A stretch of 64,000 nucleotides of DNA. Origin: Caloranaerobacter sp050286925. Its GTDB lineage: Bacteria > Bacillota > Clostridia > Tissierellales > Thermohalobacteraceae. Positions 33,642 through 42,531 of the stretch are shown here, one piece after another. Positions within the stretch are counted from its first letter, which is position 1. Each line of letters begins with the position of its first letter. Location: NCBI RefSeq assembly GCF_050286925.1, contig NZ_JBFWFX010000006.1, positions 62,001 through 126,000 of the forward strand. The letters are read 5' to 3'. The translations under genes and the position numbers were made by a program. The notes under the pieces were generated by a model that had not been told where the DNA came from, made no database searches, and saw nothing but the letters and a program-made list of their open reading frames with translations.

Positions 33642-34679
33642 TCATTTTTGCATATGAAATTCCGGATTAGTTAATTTGAAAGTGCTATTAAGTCCATCTG
33701 TAATAAAAATACGTTTATCTTTGGTAATAAATATAGCTTCTACTCCATCTAAATTTTCTATTAGCCTTTTCCCTTCAGAAAGCCCCAAAGAAAAAGCAAT
33801 TGTTGAAAGTGCATCTGCATCAATTGATTTATCTGCTATTATTGAAACACTCACTAATGAATTTTCTACTGGATACCCTGTATAAGGATCTAATATATGA
33901 TGATATCTTTTTCCATTCTGCTCAAAATATCTTTCATATATACCTGATGTAACAACAGTTTTATCTACAACCTTAACTATTCCAATATATTCTCCTCTTT
34001 TAGTAAAAGGATTCTGAACTCCTATATTCCAAGGAGAACCATCAGGTTTACTGCCTAAAGCAAAAATATTTCCTCCTAAGTTTATAATAGCATGCTTTAC
34101 ATTTTCATTTTTTAAAATATCAACTACTTCATCAGCAGCATAGCCTTTAGCAATCCCTCCAAGGTCTATTTTCATGCCTTTTTCCATAAGTTTTACTTTT
34201 ATCTCTTTTTCATCTAATTGTATCTTTTTATAATCAATTAATTTTATTGCATTGTTTATTTCTTCTTCACTCGGTACTCTAGCCCTATCTGTGCCTATTC
34301 CCCATAATTCAACTAAAGGACCTATAGTAATATCAAATTTCCCATTAGATAAATTAGAATAAAATATTCCTTTTTTAATTACATCAAATACATCTTCGGA
34401 AACTTTGATATAGCCATTTCCTGAGTTAATATTAACTTTATATATATCACTATTTTTGATATTTCTACTCATTTTATTTTCTATATCTTTAATTCTTTCA
34501 AATGCCTTATCAAAAATTTTTGAATCGACATTTTGATATATATTCAATGTTACTATAGTTCCTAATAGAAATTCAGTTTTTGTTAATGGTTTATTTCTCA
34601 CTTCTTTTGAACATCCTACCAAATTAAAAATCATTACAGCAATTAAAAATAAATAAATTACTCTCCTGATTTTTCCCAT
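33642..34679 (-). CDS. apbE: FAD:protein FMN transferase (ApbE lipoprotein)
   Basis: Covalently attaches FMN from FAD to threonine residues of extracytoplasmic flavoproteins. The 345-residue protein has a lipoprotein signal ending in NLVGC-S. The ApbE core has FLLGTIVTLNIYQ, GPLVELWGIG, IDLGGIAKGYAADEV (flavin site), NLGGNIFALG, HHILDPYTGYP and ADALSTIAFSLG (metal-binding D/T). The ATG at 34679 follows TTGGAGGATTGAA. The next gene upstream encodes a small lipoprotein with an ApbE target motif; a terminator separates the two. Confidence 0.95.
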   Translation of the reverse strand: MGKIRRVIYLFLIAVMIFNLVGCSKEVRNKPLTKTEFLLGTIVTLNIYQNVDSKIFDKAFERIKDIENKMSRNIKNSDIYKVNINSGNGYIKVSEDVFDVIKKGIFYSNLSNGKFDITIGPLVELWGIGTDRARVPSEEEINNAIKLIDYKKIQLDEKEIKVKLMEKGMKIDLGGIAKGYAADEVVDILKNENVKHAIINLGGNIFALGSKPDGSPWNIGVQNPFTKRGEYIGIVKVVDKTVVTSGIYERYFEQNGKRYHHILDPYTGYPVENSLVSVSIIADKSIDADALSTIAFSLGLSEGKRLIENLDGVEAIFITKDKRIFITDGLNSTFKLTNPEFHMQK

Positions 34680-34725
34680 TTCAATCCTCCAATTCATATT
34701 TTAATTTTAACCCTAAATATATTAT

Positions 34726-34754
34726 AAGGCTTTAGAGTCGAACTCTAAAGCCTT
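34726..34754 (-). terminator. Terminator after the FMN-binding lipoprotein gene
   Basis: Perfect 13 bp stem (34726-34738 with 34742-34754), three-base loop, overlapping the gene's stop codon. Confidence 0.8.
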
Positions 34755-35170
34755 TATTTTCTATTATTCATAGCCTTTTTAGCTAATTTTTTAAACCTTT
34801 CACTAGTATACGTTGCACCAGTAACTACATCTACTTCATCAATATCTTGTTTACTAATAAGCTCCTTCTCCAATTTAATCTTAACATCTTCTGGAGTTAT
34901 CCCTGATGCTTCTTTCATTTTTTCAGCATATTCTTTGTCTTCATTTTTATTTCGTCCCTCTTTATTGACTTCATTAAATACAACATCAACTATTTTACCA
35001 TTTTCATAAGTGATTGAAATTTCTGCTTTCCAACCATATTTATCATAATCATCAGACGCTTTATAAGTACCATCTTTATGACTCATATTCTTATCAGTTA
35101 CCAAGCTACATCCTGTTATAATTAACATTGTAATTATTGTAAAAATAATAATATAAGATGTCCTTTTCAT
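34754..35170 (-). CDS. FMN-binding-domain lipoprotein
   Basis: Small exported lipoprotein of 138 residues: signal peptide ending in LIITGC-S, then a single FMN-binding domain like the C-terminal part of RnfG/NqrC. The motif VTGATYTSERFKK contains TGATYT, the site class at which ApbE links FMN to the final threonine (residue 122). It is therefore the probable substrate of the adjacent apbE and may carry electrons at the outer face of the membrane. ATG at 35170, eight bases after AAAGGGG. Confidence 0.88.
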   Translation of the reverse strand: MKRTSYIIIFTIITMLIITGCSLVTDKNMSHKDGTYKASDDYDKYGWKAEISITYENGKIVDVVFNEVNKEGRNKNEDKEYAEKMKEASGITPEDVKIKLEKELISKQDIDEVDVVTGATYTSERFKKLAKKAMNNRK

Positions 35171-35263
35171 ACTCAAAACCCCTTTTTATTAAAATATTTA
35201 CACATAAATAATATTATTATACCATCAGCCTTAAGTAAAGATATAATATACCTTATTCAATTT

Positions 35264-35857
35264 TTATACTCTTGATATCTCAACTTTCACATCATCTATC
35301 GGCTTTAAAAGTTCTTTAAGACTTTCATCTTTAATACTATTATTAAGCCATATTTGTTCACTTTCTCTGTCCAAAATAACTGGCATTCTATTATGAATGC
35401 TGCTTATTTTTTTATTAGCATTTGTAGTTAATATAGTAAAGCAATTTACATATTCACCATTTTTATCTCGAAAAAAACTATATATTCCTGCCATCGAAAA
35501 TAAACTTTCATCTTTCAAATATATTTTATATTTTATGTTTTTGCCATTTTCCTTCTTCCATTCAAAAAAGCCACTAGCTGGTATCAAACATCGCTTGTTG
35601 TAAAAAGAATATTTAAATAATTTTTTAGTATCTATAGTCTCACTTCTTGCATTTATAATCAATTTTTTCAAATATGGCAAATTAAATCCCCATTTCATTA
35701 GCTTTATCATTTTGCCTTTTTCATTATTTATGATTATAGGAACTTCATTTGAAGGAAATATCTCAGCCATTGGTTTAATTAAAATATCACAATAATTAAT
35801 ATTAAATCTTTTTGATATTTCCCCAATATCTGTAAAAAGATAATATCTTCCACACAT
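35264..35857 (-). CDS. SRAP-domain protein (YedK/HMCES family)
   Basis: DNA-damage protein that forms a thiazolidine crosslink with abasic sites in single-stranded DNA. The 197-residue protein begins MCGRYYLF: after methionine removal Cys2 is the crosslinking residue. Other conserved residues are in WGF, INARSETI (Asn/Arg/Glu), RCLIPASGFFEWKKE and the histidine in SIHNRMPVIL. The ATG at 35857 follows GGGAGTG at good spacing; the frame extends nine codons without need. It neighbours recX, another DNA-repair gene, on the same strand. Confidence 0.93.
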   Translation of the reverse strand: MCGRYYLFTDIGEISKRFNINYCDILIKPMAEIFPSNEVPIIINNEKGKMIKLMKWGFNLPYLKKLIINARSETIDTKKLFKYSFYNKRCLIPASGFFEWKKENGKNIKYKIYLKDESLFSMAGIYSFFRDKNGEYVNCFTILTTNANKKISSIHNRMPVILDRESEQIWLNNSIKDESLKELLKPIDDVKVEISRV

Positions 35858-35899
35858 ATAATCACTCCCACTTACAACCAACAATAAAATTTCTTAATT

Positions 35900-36535
35900 T
35901 TAACTATTTAAGTCTTTCATGACAGTATTTACAACTTTTCTTATAACTTCATAATCGTATCCTTTATAAGCTAAATGTTGAGATAACTTCTGATATATTT
36001 TATCCTTCTCTTTATCCTTTATACTTCTTAATTTTTTCTTAGCTAAATAAACTGCATTTTCATAAATTTTTTCATCTTCTATTTCTGAAATAACTTTGTT
36101 TATTATATCTTCACTTATTTTTCTCTTTGTTAATTCGAATATGATACGTTTTTTGCCATATTTATTACTATTTATTTTATTTCTAACATAATTTTTTGCA
36201 TATTCTTCATCATCAATCATTTTATAATCTTTTAGAATTTCTATTACATTATCTATAATCTCATCTTGATAACCTTCTTTAGACAACTTATCTCTAAGTA
36301 ACATCTCACTTTGCATTGTTCGCGATAATATACTAAAAGCTTTATTCTTAGCTCTTTTAAGATTTTCATCAAATATTAAGAGTTCTAACTTTTCTTTATC
36401 TATTTGAACTCCTTCTTCAATTCTAAATTTATAAATGACTTCTTTATGGACTCCAATAAAAAATTCATGATCAATATATATATTAACTTTTTCTTTATTA
36501 TCTTTTTGTTCGACTATTTTAGTAACAACACCCAT
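35900..36535 (-). CDS. recX: Regulatory protein RecX
   Basis: Modulator of RecA filaments, 211 residues, the long form common in Firmicutes with three tandem three-helix repeats. Recognisable segments are RAKNKAFSILSRTMQSEMLLRDKLSKEGY, VIEILKDYKMIDDEEYAKNYVRNK and GKKRIIFELTKRKISEDIINKVI. The ATG at 36535 lies after GAAGGAATGATT; the first ATG is too near the site. recA itself is not in the window. Between the YdjM-like gene and the SRAP gene, all on the minus strand. Confidence 0.92.
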   Translation of the reverse strand: MGVVTKIVEQKDNKEKVNIYIDHEFFIGVHKEVIYKFRIEEGVQIDKEKLELLIFDENLKRAKNKAFSILSRTMQSEMLLRDKLSKEGYQDEIIDNVIEILKDYKMIDDEEYAKNYVRNKINSNKYGKKRIIFELTKRKISEDIINKVISEIEDEKIYENAVYLAKKKLRSIKDKEKDKIYQKLSQHLAYKGYDYEVIRKVVNTVMKDLNS

Positions 36536-36550
36536 AATCATTCCTTCTTT

Positions 36551-37138
36551 CTAAACCCCTATAAATTTAAGCAAAACATAAATTAAGTAAAAATATAAGC
36601 CCTTTAATACCAATTCTTCTTCACTACCACCACTTTTTATGGTAAAAGGAGATGAAATTTTAATACTACATGGGTAAAACAGTTCTATACCGCCTTTAGT
36701 AAAAAAATCAGCAATCAAATGGCTAATATAACCTATAATAAAACCTTTATATACTCCAAATAAATTATATCTTATTGCTAAAATTTTAACAACCATTGAA
36801 AATAATAAAAGACCTAATAAGCTATGAGTAAATCCTCTGTGATGGGATAATCCTGTAAAAGCTAAAGTTATAGATAAAATTTTTAAGAGCCTGCTATTTA
36901 AATTTATGCCAAAATAGATACATCCAAAACTCAAAGTCATGTAGAATATAATTTTAAATATTCTATTTTTCTTAAAAAGTAGTTTCTGATTTAATTTGCT
37001 TTTTGGATGGTCTATATCTGGTAATAAAGACCCCAAAACTGTTGAACAAATAAAAATAATACCATTTTCCAAAGAATAGTCTGAAATAGCAGTAATTCCT
37101 GCTGCAACTCCTAGCATAACATGTGTCTTACCCTTCAT
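36551..37138 (-). CDS. YdjM-like membrane-bound metal-dependent hydrolase
   Basis: Integral membrane protein of 195 residues of the DUF457/YdjM family. Conserved polar motifs for a metal site are LLPDIDHPKSKL, HHRGFTHSLLG and GYISHLIADFFTKGGIELFYP, set among five to six hydrophobic segments. In Bacillus relatives are LexA-regulated, which would suit the nearby recX and SRAP genes, but I saw no clear LexA box. The true substrate is not known. RBS CGGAGG before the ATG. Confidence 0.88.
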   Translation of the reverse strand: MKGKTHVMLGVAAGITAISDYSLENGIIFICSTVLGSLLPDIDHPKSKLNQKLLFKKNRIFKIIFYMTLSFGCIYFGINLNSRLLKILSITLAFTGLSHHRGFTHSLLGLLLFSMVVKILAIRYNLFGVYKGFIIGYISHLIADFFTKGGIELFYPCSIKISSPFTIKSGGSEEELVLKGLYFYLIYVLLKFIGV

Positions 37139-37210
37139 CTTTTGTACCTCCGACTGATTCTATTAAGTTATGTAGAACACTAGTTCCAGTATAGCATAGA
37201 TAACAACTTA

Positions 37211-37267
37211 ATTAAATAGCTGAAACAAAGCTATTTAAACAACTTTGTTTCATAGCGCTATTTTAAT
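37211..37267. repeat. Extended inverted repeat upstream of the met operon
   Basis: GAAACAAAG (37222-37230) and CTTTGTTTC (37243-37251) form a perfect stem, flanked by TTAAATAGC on one side and AGCGCTATTTTAA on the other, so the pairing extends to about 20 bp. It lies between the YdjM-like gene and the met promoter, without a T-run. Confidence 0.6.
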
Positions 37268-37292
37268 AAAACTGTTTACTCATAAAAAAGTA

Positions 37293-37321
37293 TTGACAAA
37301 CTCTATAAAATGATTTAGAAT
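37293..37321 (+). promoter_or_regulatory. met operon promoter
   Basis: Consensus TTGACA (37293-37298), 17-base spacer and TAGAAT (37316-37321), about 25 bases before the start of the SAM riboswitch. Confidence 0.85.
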
Positions 37322-37349
37322 TTTAAACTATAGTGACAAAAATGAATAA

Positions 37350-37507
37350 CACGCTCTTATCTAGAGAGGTGGAGGGACTGGCCCTATGAAACCCGGCAAC
37401 CTGTGTTTTAAACACAAGGTGCCAATTCCTGCGGTATAAGATATACCGAGAGATGAGAGAGAGAAATAAGTTTTTTATGCCTCTTTCATCTGAAAGAGGC
37501 TTTTTTA
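37350..37507 (+). ncRNA. SAM-I (S-box) riboswitch
   Basis: Binds S-adenosylmethionine and terminates transcription of the met transporter operon. The canonical conserved pieces are in place: CTCTTATC...GAGATGAGAGAG (P1), AGAGGTGGAGGGACTGGCCC, GAAACCCGGCAACC and the GGTGCCAATTCC segment. The terminator is a perfect 10 bp hairpin GCCTCTTTCA/TGAAAGAGGC (37479-37500) followed by six T residues. Located between the promoter and metN. Confidence 0.97.
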
Positions 37508-37586
37508 ATATCCTCCCTCTTCACAGAAGGGGTATTATTATAATCATTATGATTTAGCACACTAACTTGTTAAAGGAGTGAAGTAA

Positions 37587-38597
37587 TTGATTGTAATTCA
37601 AAATCTCAACAAAATATATGAAAATAAAAATGAAAAAGTACATGCTTTAAAAAATATCAATTTAGAAATCAAAAAAGGTGAAATATTTGGAATCATAGGT
37701 CTAAGTGGAGCTGGAAAGTCTACTCTTATTCGCTGTATAAATCTCCTTGAGAAACCCACAAGTGGAAATATTTTTATTAATAAAAAAGATATAACACTTT
37801 TAAATAAACATGAACTCAGAGAAATAAGAAAAAGTATTGGAATGATTTTTCAACATTTTAATCTCCTTAATTCAAGGACAGTTTTTGAAAATGTAGCTTT
37901 TCCTCTTGAAATTTCAGGCTACAGCAAGAAACAGATTAAAGAAAGAGTAGAAAATCTGCTATCTTTAGTAGAACTCTCAGATAAAAAAAATGCCTATCCT
38001 TCCCAATTAAGCGGAGGACAAAAACAAAGAGTTGCCATAGCTCGTGCTCTTGCTAATCAACCAGATATTTTACTGTGTGATGAAGCAACTTCTGCACTTG
38101 ACCCTAAGACTACGAAATCTATTTTGAAACTTCTTAAAGAAATTCAAAGTAAATTTGGTTTGACAATTGTTCTCATTACACATCAAATGGAGGTAATTCG
38201 TGATATTTGCGATAGAGTTGCAATTATTGAAAATGGAGAAATAATCGAATTAGATACAGTTGAAACAGTATTTACAAATCCTAAAACAAAGATTGCTAAA
38301 GCTTTTATTTCACACATTCAACATAATAAAGAAGAAATTTGTTTTCCTAAGGTTTCTGGTTCCAAGGTTATTCGATTAAAATTTTTAGGAGAAATTGTAA
38401 AAAAGCCTATTATATCTCAATTAATTAGACATTTTTCAATAGATATAAACATTTTATCAGGTAATATAAATGAATTACAAACAACAAATACAGGAACTCT
38501 GCTTATACAACTCCATGGAAAAAATGAAGAAATAGAAAATGCAATTAAATGGCTTAAAAAAGAGAAAATAGGATTGGAGGTAGTATGGAATGGATAA
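37587..38597 (+). CDS. metN: Methionine ABC transporter ATPase
   Basis: ATP-binding subunit of the D/L-methionine importer, 336 residues. Walker A GLSGAGKST, Q-loop IFQHFNLL, signature LSGGQKQRVAIARAL, Walker B ILLCDEATSALD and switch histidine ITHQME are all present. The C-terminal ~80 residues form the NIL domain, which senses intracellular methionine and inhibits transport. It starts at TTG (37587), eight bases after AAAGGAG. Controlled by the upstream SAM riboswitch; its end overlaps metI by eight bases. Confidence 0.96.
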   Translation: MIVIQNLNKIYENKNEKVHALKNINLEIKKGEIFGIIGLSGAGKSTLIRCINLLEKPTSGNIFINKKDITLLNKHELREIRKSIGMIFQHFNLLNSRTVFENVAFPLEISGYSKKQIKERVENLLSLVELSDKKNAYPSQLSGGQKQRVAIARALANQPDILLCDEATSALDPKTTKSILKLLKEIQSKFGLTIVLITHQMEVIRDICDRVAIIENGEIIELDTVETVFTNPKTKIAKAFISHIQHNKEEICFPKVSGSKVIRLKFLGEIVKKPIISQLIRHFSIDINILSGNINELQTTNTGTLLIQLHGKNEEIENAIKWLKKEKIGLEVVWNG

Positions 38598-39243
38598 TTT
38601 GATAGAATTACTTTTGCCTTCTCTATGGGAAACAATATACATGGTAGCAGCTTCAACAATATTTGCTCTAATCCTTGGTTTTCCTCTAGGTATTTTACTG
38701 GTAGTTACAGAAAAAAACGGTATTTGGGAAAAACCTATACTTAACTCAATACTGGGAACTGTGATAAATGTAAGTCGTTCTTTTCCTTTTATTATATTAA
38801 TGATTCTAGTTTTCCCTCTATCACGTCTCCTTGTAGGAACTTCTATCGGAACTACAGCAAGCATTGTACCCTTAGCAATTGCGGCTGCTCCTTTTGTAGC
38901 AAGGATAATCGAGAGTTCCTTAAAGGAAGTAGATAGTGGAATTATAGAAACAGCTTTAGCAATGGGAGCTACAATCCCACAGATTATTTTTAAAGTACTC
39001 ATTCCCGAGGCTTTACCTTCATTAGTGCTTGGTATCACTTTAACAATTATAAATTTAATTGGCTATTCAGCTATGGCTGGTGCCATTGGAGGAGGTGGTT
39101 TAGGAGATTTAGCGATACGTTATGGACTTTACCGTTTTGAAACCGATGTAATGATTGCTTCTGTAATAATAATTATTCTACTTGTACAGGGAGTACAAGC
39201 AATAGGCAATAAAATTGCATTGAGTATTAATAAAAAAAGATAA
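38590..39243 (+). CDS. metI: Methionine ABC transporter permease
   Basis: Five-helix permease of the methionine importer, 217 residues. It shows the standard N-terminal LLLPSLWETIYMVAASTIFALILGFPLGI and the EAA-type coupling loop ALAMGATIPQIIFKVLIPEALPSL, which contacts MetN. The start codon lies inside metN, with GGAGGTAGT just upstream, indicating translational coupling. Confidence 0.96.
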   Translation: MDNLIELLLPSLWETIYMVAASTIFALILGFPLGILLVVTEKNGIWEKPILNSILGTVINVSRSFPFIILMILVFPLSRLLVGTSIGTTASIVPLAIAAAPFVARIIESSLKEVDSGIIETALAMGATIPQIIFKVLIPEALPSLVLGITLTIINLIGYSAMAGAIGGGGLGDLAIRYGLYRFETDVMIASVIIIILLVQGVQAIGNKIALSINKKR

Positions 39244-39255
39244 GGAGGAATAAAT

Positions 39256-40059
39256 ATGAAAAAATCTTTAATTCTATTACTAATTGTTTCTATATTAGGT
39301 GGTGTTATTCTTAGTGGTTGTCAATCTTCAAAAGAAGATAAAAACGTACTAAAAGTCGGGGCTACTCCAGTACCTCATGCACAAATACTTAAAGTAGTAA
39401 AAAATAAACTTAAAGAACAAGGTATAGATTTACAAATTATTGAATTTACAGACTATGTAAAACCAAACTTAGCCTTAGCAGAAAAAGAAATTGACGCAAA
39501 CTTCTTTCAACATGTACCATATATGAATAGCTTTGCTAAAAAGAACAATATAGATATTGTATCTATAGGAGCAGTACATGTTGAGCCACTTGGACTATAT
39601 TCAGAAAAAGTAAAATCAGTAGAAGAATTAAAAGAGGGTGCAGTTATTGCTATCCCAAACGATCCTACAAACTGCGGCAGAGCTCTTATACTTCTTGAAA
39701 AAAATGGGCTTATAAAACTTAAAGAAAATGCAGGTCTTGAAGCTACAGAAAAAGATATAATTGAAAATCCAAAAAGATTTGTGTTTAAATCCTTAGAAGC
39801 AGCTCAACTGCCAAGAGTGCTTAAAGATGTTGACGGTGCTGTAATTAATGGAAATTACGCCTTAGAGGCAGGTCTTATACCTACAAAAGATGCTATTTTA
39901 CTTGAAGATGGTGATTCTCCTTACGCAAATATTGTAGCTGTTAGAAAAGGAGAAGAAAACAATCCAAAATTAAAAGCACTAATTAAAGCTCTTCAATCAG
40001 AAGAAGTTAAGAAGTTTATTGAAAAAGAGTATAATGGAGGAGTTATACCAGCATTTTAA
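39256..40059 (+). CDS. metQ: Methionine-binding lipoprotein
   Basis: Solute-binding lipoprotein of the methionine importer, 267 residues (NLPA family). The signal peptide ends in VILSGC-Q. Family landmarks include VGATPVPHAQIL, DYVKPNLALAEKEIDANFFQHVPYM, IPNDPTNCGRALILL and GDSPYANIVAVRKGEEN. RBS AAGGAGG. Last gene of metN-metI-metQ. Confidence 0.95.
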   Translation: MKKSLILLLIVSILGGVILSGCQSSKEDKNVLKVGATPVPHAQILKVVKNKLKEQGIDLQIIEFTDYVKPNLALAEKEIDANFFQHVPYMNSFAKKNNIDIVSIGAVHVEPLGLYSEKVKSVEELKEGAVIAIPNDPTNCGRALILLEKNGLIKLKENAGLEATEKDIIENPKRFVFKSLEAAQLPRVLKDVDGAVINGNYALEAGLIPTKDAILLEDGDSPYANIVAVRKGEENNPKLKALIKALQSEEVKKFIEKEYNGGVIPAF

Positions 40060-40089
40060 TACTCTTTAAAGTTGCTAACTAATATTATA

Positions 40090-40126
40090 AAACCTCCTCT
40101 TAATTTGTTATTTTAAGAGGAGGTTT
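40090..40126. terminator. Terminator shared by metQ and yitT
   Basis: Perfect 14 bp stem AAACCTCCTCTTAA/TTAAGAGGAGGTTT (40090-40103 with 40113-40126) between converging genes. Confidence 0.85.
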
Positions 40127-40129
40127 CCC

Positions 40130-40978
40130 TTATTCAAACATATTAAACCCTTCACCTAATACTTCATGTACTGTAGATACTGTAACAAATGCTTTATTAT
40201 CAATTTTCTTTATATAGCTTTTTAATCTGATAAATTCTTTTTTATTCATAACAGCCATTATAACAGGTCTAGTTTTATTCGTATATGCACCCTCTGCATA
40301 ATAAATTGTAGCTCCTCTTCCAAGCTCTTCTGTTATAAACCTCTTTATCTTTTCAGGAACTGAGCTTATTACTGTAACATTCATTTTAACATTAAGCCCT
40401 TCTATTACATTATCTATAACAAATCCATTCATTATTACTCCTAATAAAGCATATAATCCTAGTTTAGTTCCAAAAGTAAGTACAGCTAACAGTGTAACTA
40501 CAAAATCAGCCATTAATAGTGATTTACCTATATCTATCGAGAAAAATTTGTTTAATATTTTAGCTATAATATCAGTACCACCAGTTGAAGCATTTTGATA
40601 AAATATTATCGCCATACCTATTCCCTGGATAAGAATACCATAAAACAAGTTTAATAATATATCATCTGTTACTGGTCCATTTATAGTGAAATATTTTTCA
40701 AAAACCCACATGGCTCCTGAAAGTCCAAAACTAGCATATATCGTTTTTGCTCCAAATTGACTACCTATTAGCAAAAATGCTACAACAAATAATATTAAAT
40801 TCATAATAAACATTAAAGCTCCAATAGATACTGAAGGAAATATACTCTTAATTACCATTGCAAGTCCTGTAATTCCACCAACCGCCAAGTCTGCTGGCAC
40901 AAGAAAAAAACTTAATGCAAAAGCTACAATAATAATTCCTATACTTATTATGATATAATCCTTTAATATATTTCTCAT
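40130..40978 (-). CDS. YitT-family membrane protein (DUF161/DUF2179)
   Basis: Membrane protein of 282 residues: five to six N-terminal helices with GGITGLAM and the NASTGGTDIIAKILNKFF stretch, then a cytoplasmic DUF2179 domain of about 80 residues (MNVTVISSVPEKIKRFI, FVTVSTVHEVLGEGF). Function of the family is unknown; it is often thought to be a transporter or regulator. It is third in the operon behind the cobalamin riboswitch, 24 bases after the CoA transferase gene, which may hint at a link to B12-dependent metabolism. RBS GAGGTGAT. Confidence 0.88.
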   Translation of the reverse strand: MRNILKDYIIISIGIIIVAFALSFFLVPADLAVGGITGLAMVIKSIFPSVSIGALMFIMNLILFVVAFLLIGSQFGAKTIYASFGLSGAMWVFEKYFTINGPVTDDILLNLFYGILIQGIGMAIIFYQNASTGGTDIIAKILNKFFSIDIGKSLLMADFVVTLLAVLTFGTKLGLYALLGVIMNGFVIDNVIEGLNVKMNVTVISSVPEKIKRFITEELGRGATIYYAEGAYTNKTRPVIMAVMNKKEFIRLKSYIKKIDNKAFVTVSTVHEVLGEGFNMFE

Positions 40979-41002
40979 AACATCACCTCAACTCCAAAGT
41001 TA

Positions 41003-42502
41003 TTATATTTTCATTGTACCTGTTTTCAAAAATCTATCATGCCATGATAATGCTTCACTTAGTATATGTGGAATATGTTTATATTTGCCAGATTGTGCTC
41101 TTTTAAAATAATCTTTAAGCATTGGTTTAAAATCAGGATGTGCACAATTTTCTATTATAACTTTAGCACGCTCCTTTGGACTTAAGCCTCTTAAATCTGC
41201 TACTCCTTGCTCTGTAATTATTACCATCACATCATGCTCTGTATGGTCATGATGTGAAACCATAGGAACTATTGAAGATATAGCTCCATTTTTAGCAGTA
41301 GATGGAGTTGTAAAAATAGAAATATATGCATTTCTAGTAAAATCACCAGAACCACCTATACCATTCATCATTCTTGAACCAAATATGTTTGTAGAATTAA
41401 TATTCCCATAAATATCAGCCTCTATGGCAGTATTCATCGCTATTACACCCAATCTCCTTATTACTTCTGGATTATTGCTTATTTCCTGAGGTCTTAGAAT
41501 TATTTTATCTTTATATGATTTAATCCTTTCTTTAAATCTTACAAGCCCTTCTTTAGAAGGAGTTATAGAAGTACCTGAAGCAAATAATACCTTTCCTGAA
41601 TCAAGAAGGTCAAGCATTGAATCTTGAATTACTTCTGTATAACAGACTAAATTTTCAAAATTTGATTTCAAAAGCCCAGCTAAAACTGCATTTGCTACAC
41701 TTCCAACACCTGATTGCAAAGGTAATAAATTTTGTGGAAGTCTGCCTACTTTCACTTCATGTTCTAAAAAGTCTATAAGATATCCTGATATCTTCTCTGA
41801 AATATCATCAATCGGGGCTAAAGGTCTAACATTATCTATAATATCTGTTATTACAATCGCTGCTATTTTATCTAAACCACATGGAATATATGGAGTTCCA
41901 ATTCTTTGATCTACCCTTTCAATAGGTATCGGTTTTCTGTTAGGTGGATCATTGGGAATATATATATCAGCCATACCTTCTAAATCAAGAGGTTGACTTG
42001 TATTAATCTCAACAATCACTTTTTCAGCCATTTGCACAAATGTAGGTGAACAACCGATAGATGTAGAAGGTATTATATGCCCTTCTTCTGTTATTGCAAC
42101 AGCTTCGATTATTGCAATGTCTATTTTCCCTAGAAATCCATATTTCGCATATTGGGGTACATGACTCAAATGCATATCTAAAAATTCACAACCACCGCTA
42201 TTAGTATAATCTCGTATACTTTCATTAGTCTGATATGGCAATCTCTTTGCGATAATTCCAGCCCTAGAAAGCTCACCATCTAATTCGTCCCCTACAGATG
42301 CTCCTGTTAGTAAACCTATTCTTATTTTTTCACCTGTTTCTTTAACTCTTTTAGCCAATGCTAATGGAACTGCTTTAGGGTAACCAGATGGAGTAAAACC
42401 ACTCGTACCAATATTCATTCCATCTTTAATTAACATAGCAGCCTCTTTTGCAGACATTATCCTGCTTAATAATTCTTTATTTCTGATTCTATCATCAAGC
42501 AT
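41003..42502 (-). CDS. Acetyl-CoA hydrolase/succinate CoA-transferase family protein
   Basis: Class I CoA-transferase of 499 residues, closest in layout to the Cat1/acetyl-CoA:succinate transferases. Features are GTSGFTPSGYPKAVP, the oxyanion loop GVGSVANAVLAGL, and the catalytic glutamate in YTEVIQDSMLDLL; NSTNIFGSRMMNGIGGSGDF is also typical. It could move CoA between acetate, succinate or propionate. RBS GGAGGGG before the ATG at 42502. Middle gene of a cobalamin-riboswitch operon, which suggests a part in a route that replaces or feeds a B12-dependent one. Confidence 0.9.
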   Translation of the reverse strand: MLDDRIRNKELLSRIMSAKEAAMLIKDGMNIGTSGFTPSGYPKAVPLALAKRVKETGEKIRIGLLTGASVGDELDGELSRAGIIAKRLPYQTNESIRDYTNSGGCEFLDMHLSHVPQYAKYGFLGKIDIAIIEAVAITEEGHIIPSTSIGCSPTFVQMAEKVIVEINTSQPLDLEGMADIYIPNDPPNRKPIPIERVDQRIGTPYIPCGLDKIAAIVITDIIDNVRPLAPIDDISEKISGYLIDFLEHEVKVGRLPQNLLPLQSGVGSVANAVLAGLLKSNFENLVCYTEVIQDSMLDLLDSGKVLFASGTSITPSKEGLVRFKERIKSYKDKIILRPQEISNNPEVIRRLGVIAMNTAIEADIYGNINSTNIFGSRMMNGIGGSGDFTRNAYISIFTTPSTAKNGAISSIVPMVSHHDHTEHDVMVIITEQGVADLRGLSPKERAKVIIENCAHPDFKPMLKDYFKRAQSGKYKHIPHILSEALSWHDRFLKTGTMKI

Positions 42503-42531
42503 ACCCACCCCTCCTTACTAATTCATTAAAA

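Noticed and set aside
38475..39038. 187-codon open frame antisense to metI
   Set aside because: Entirely inside metN/metI, which have clear motifs and ribosome binding sites; no site of its own.
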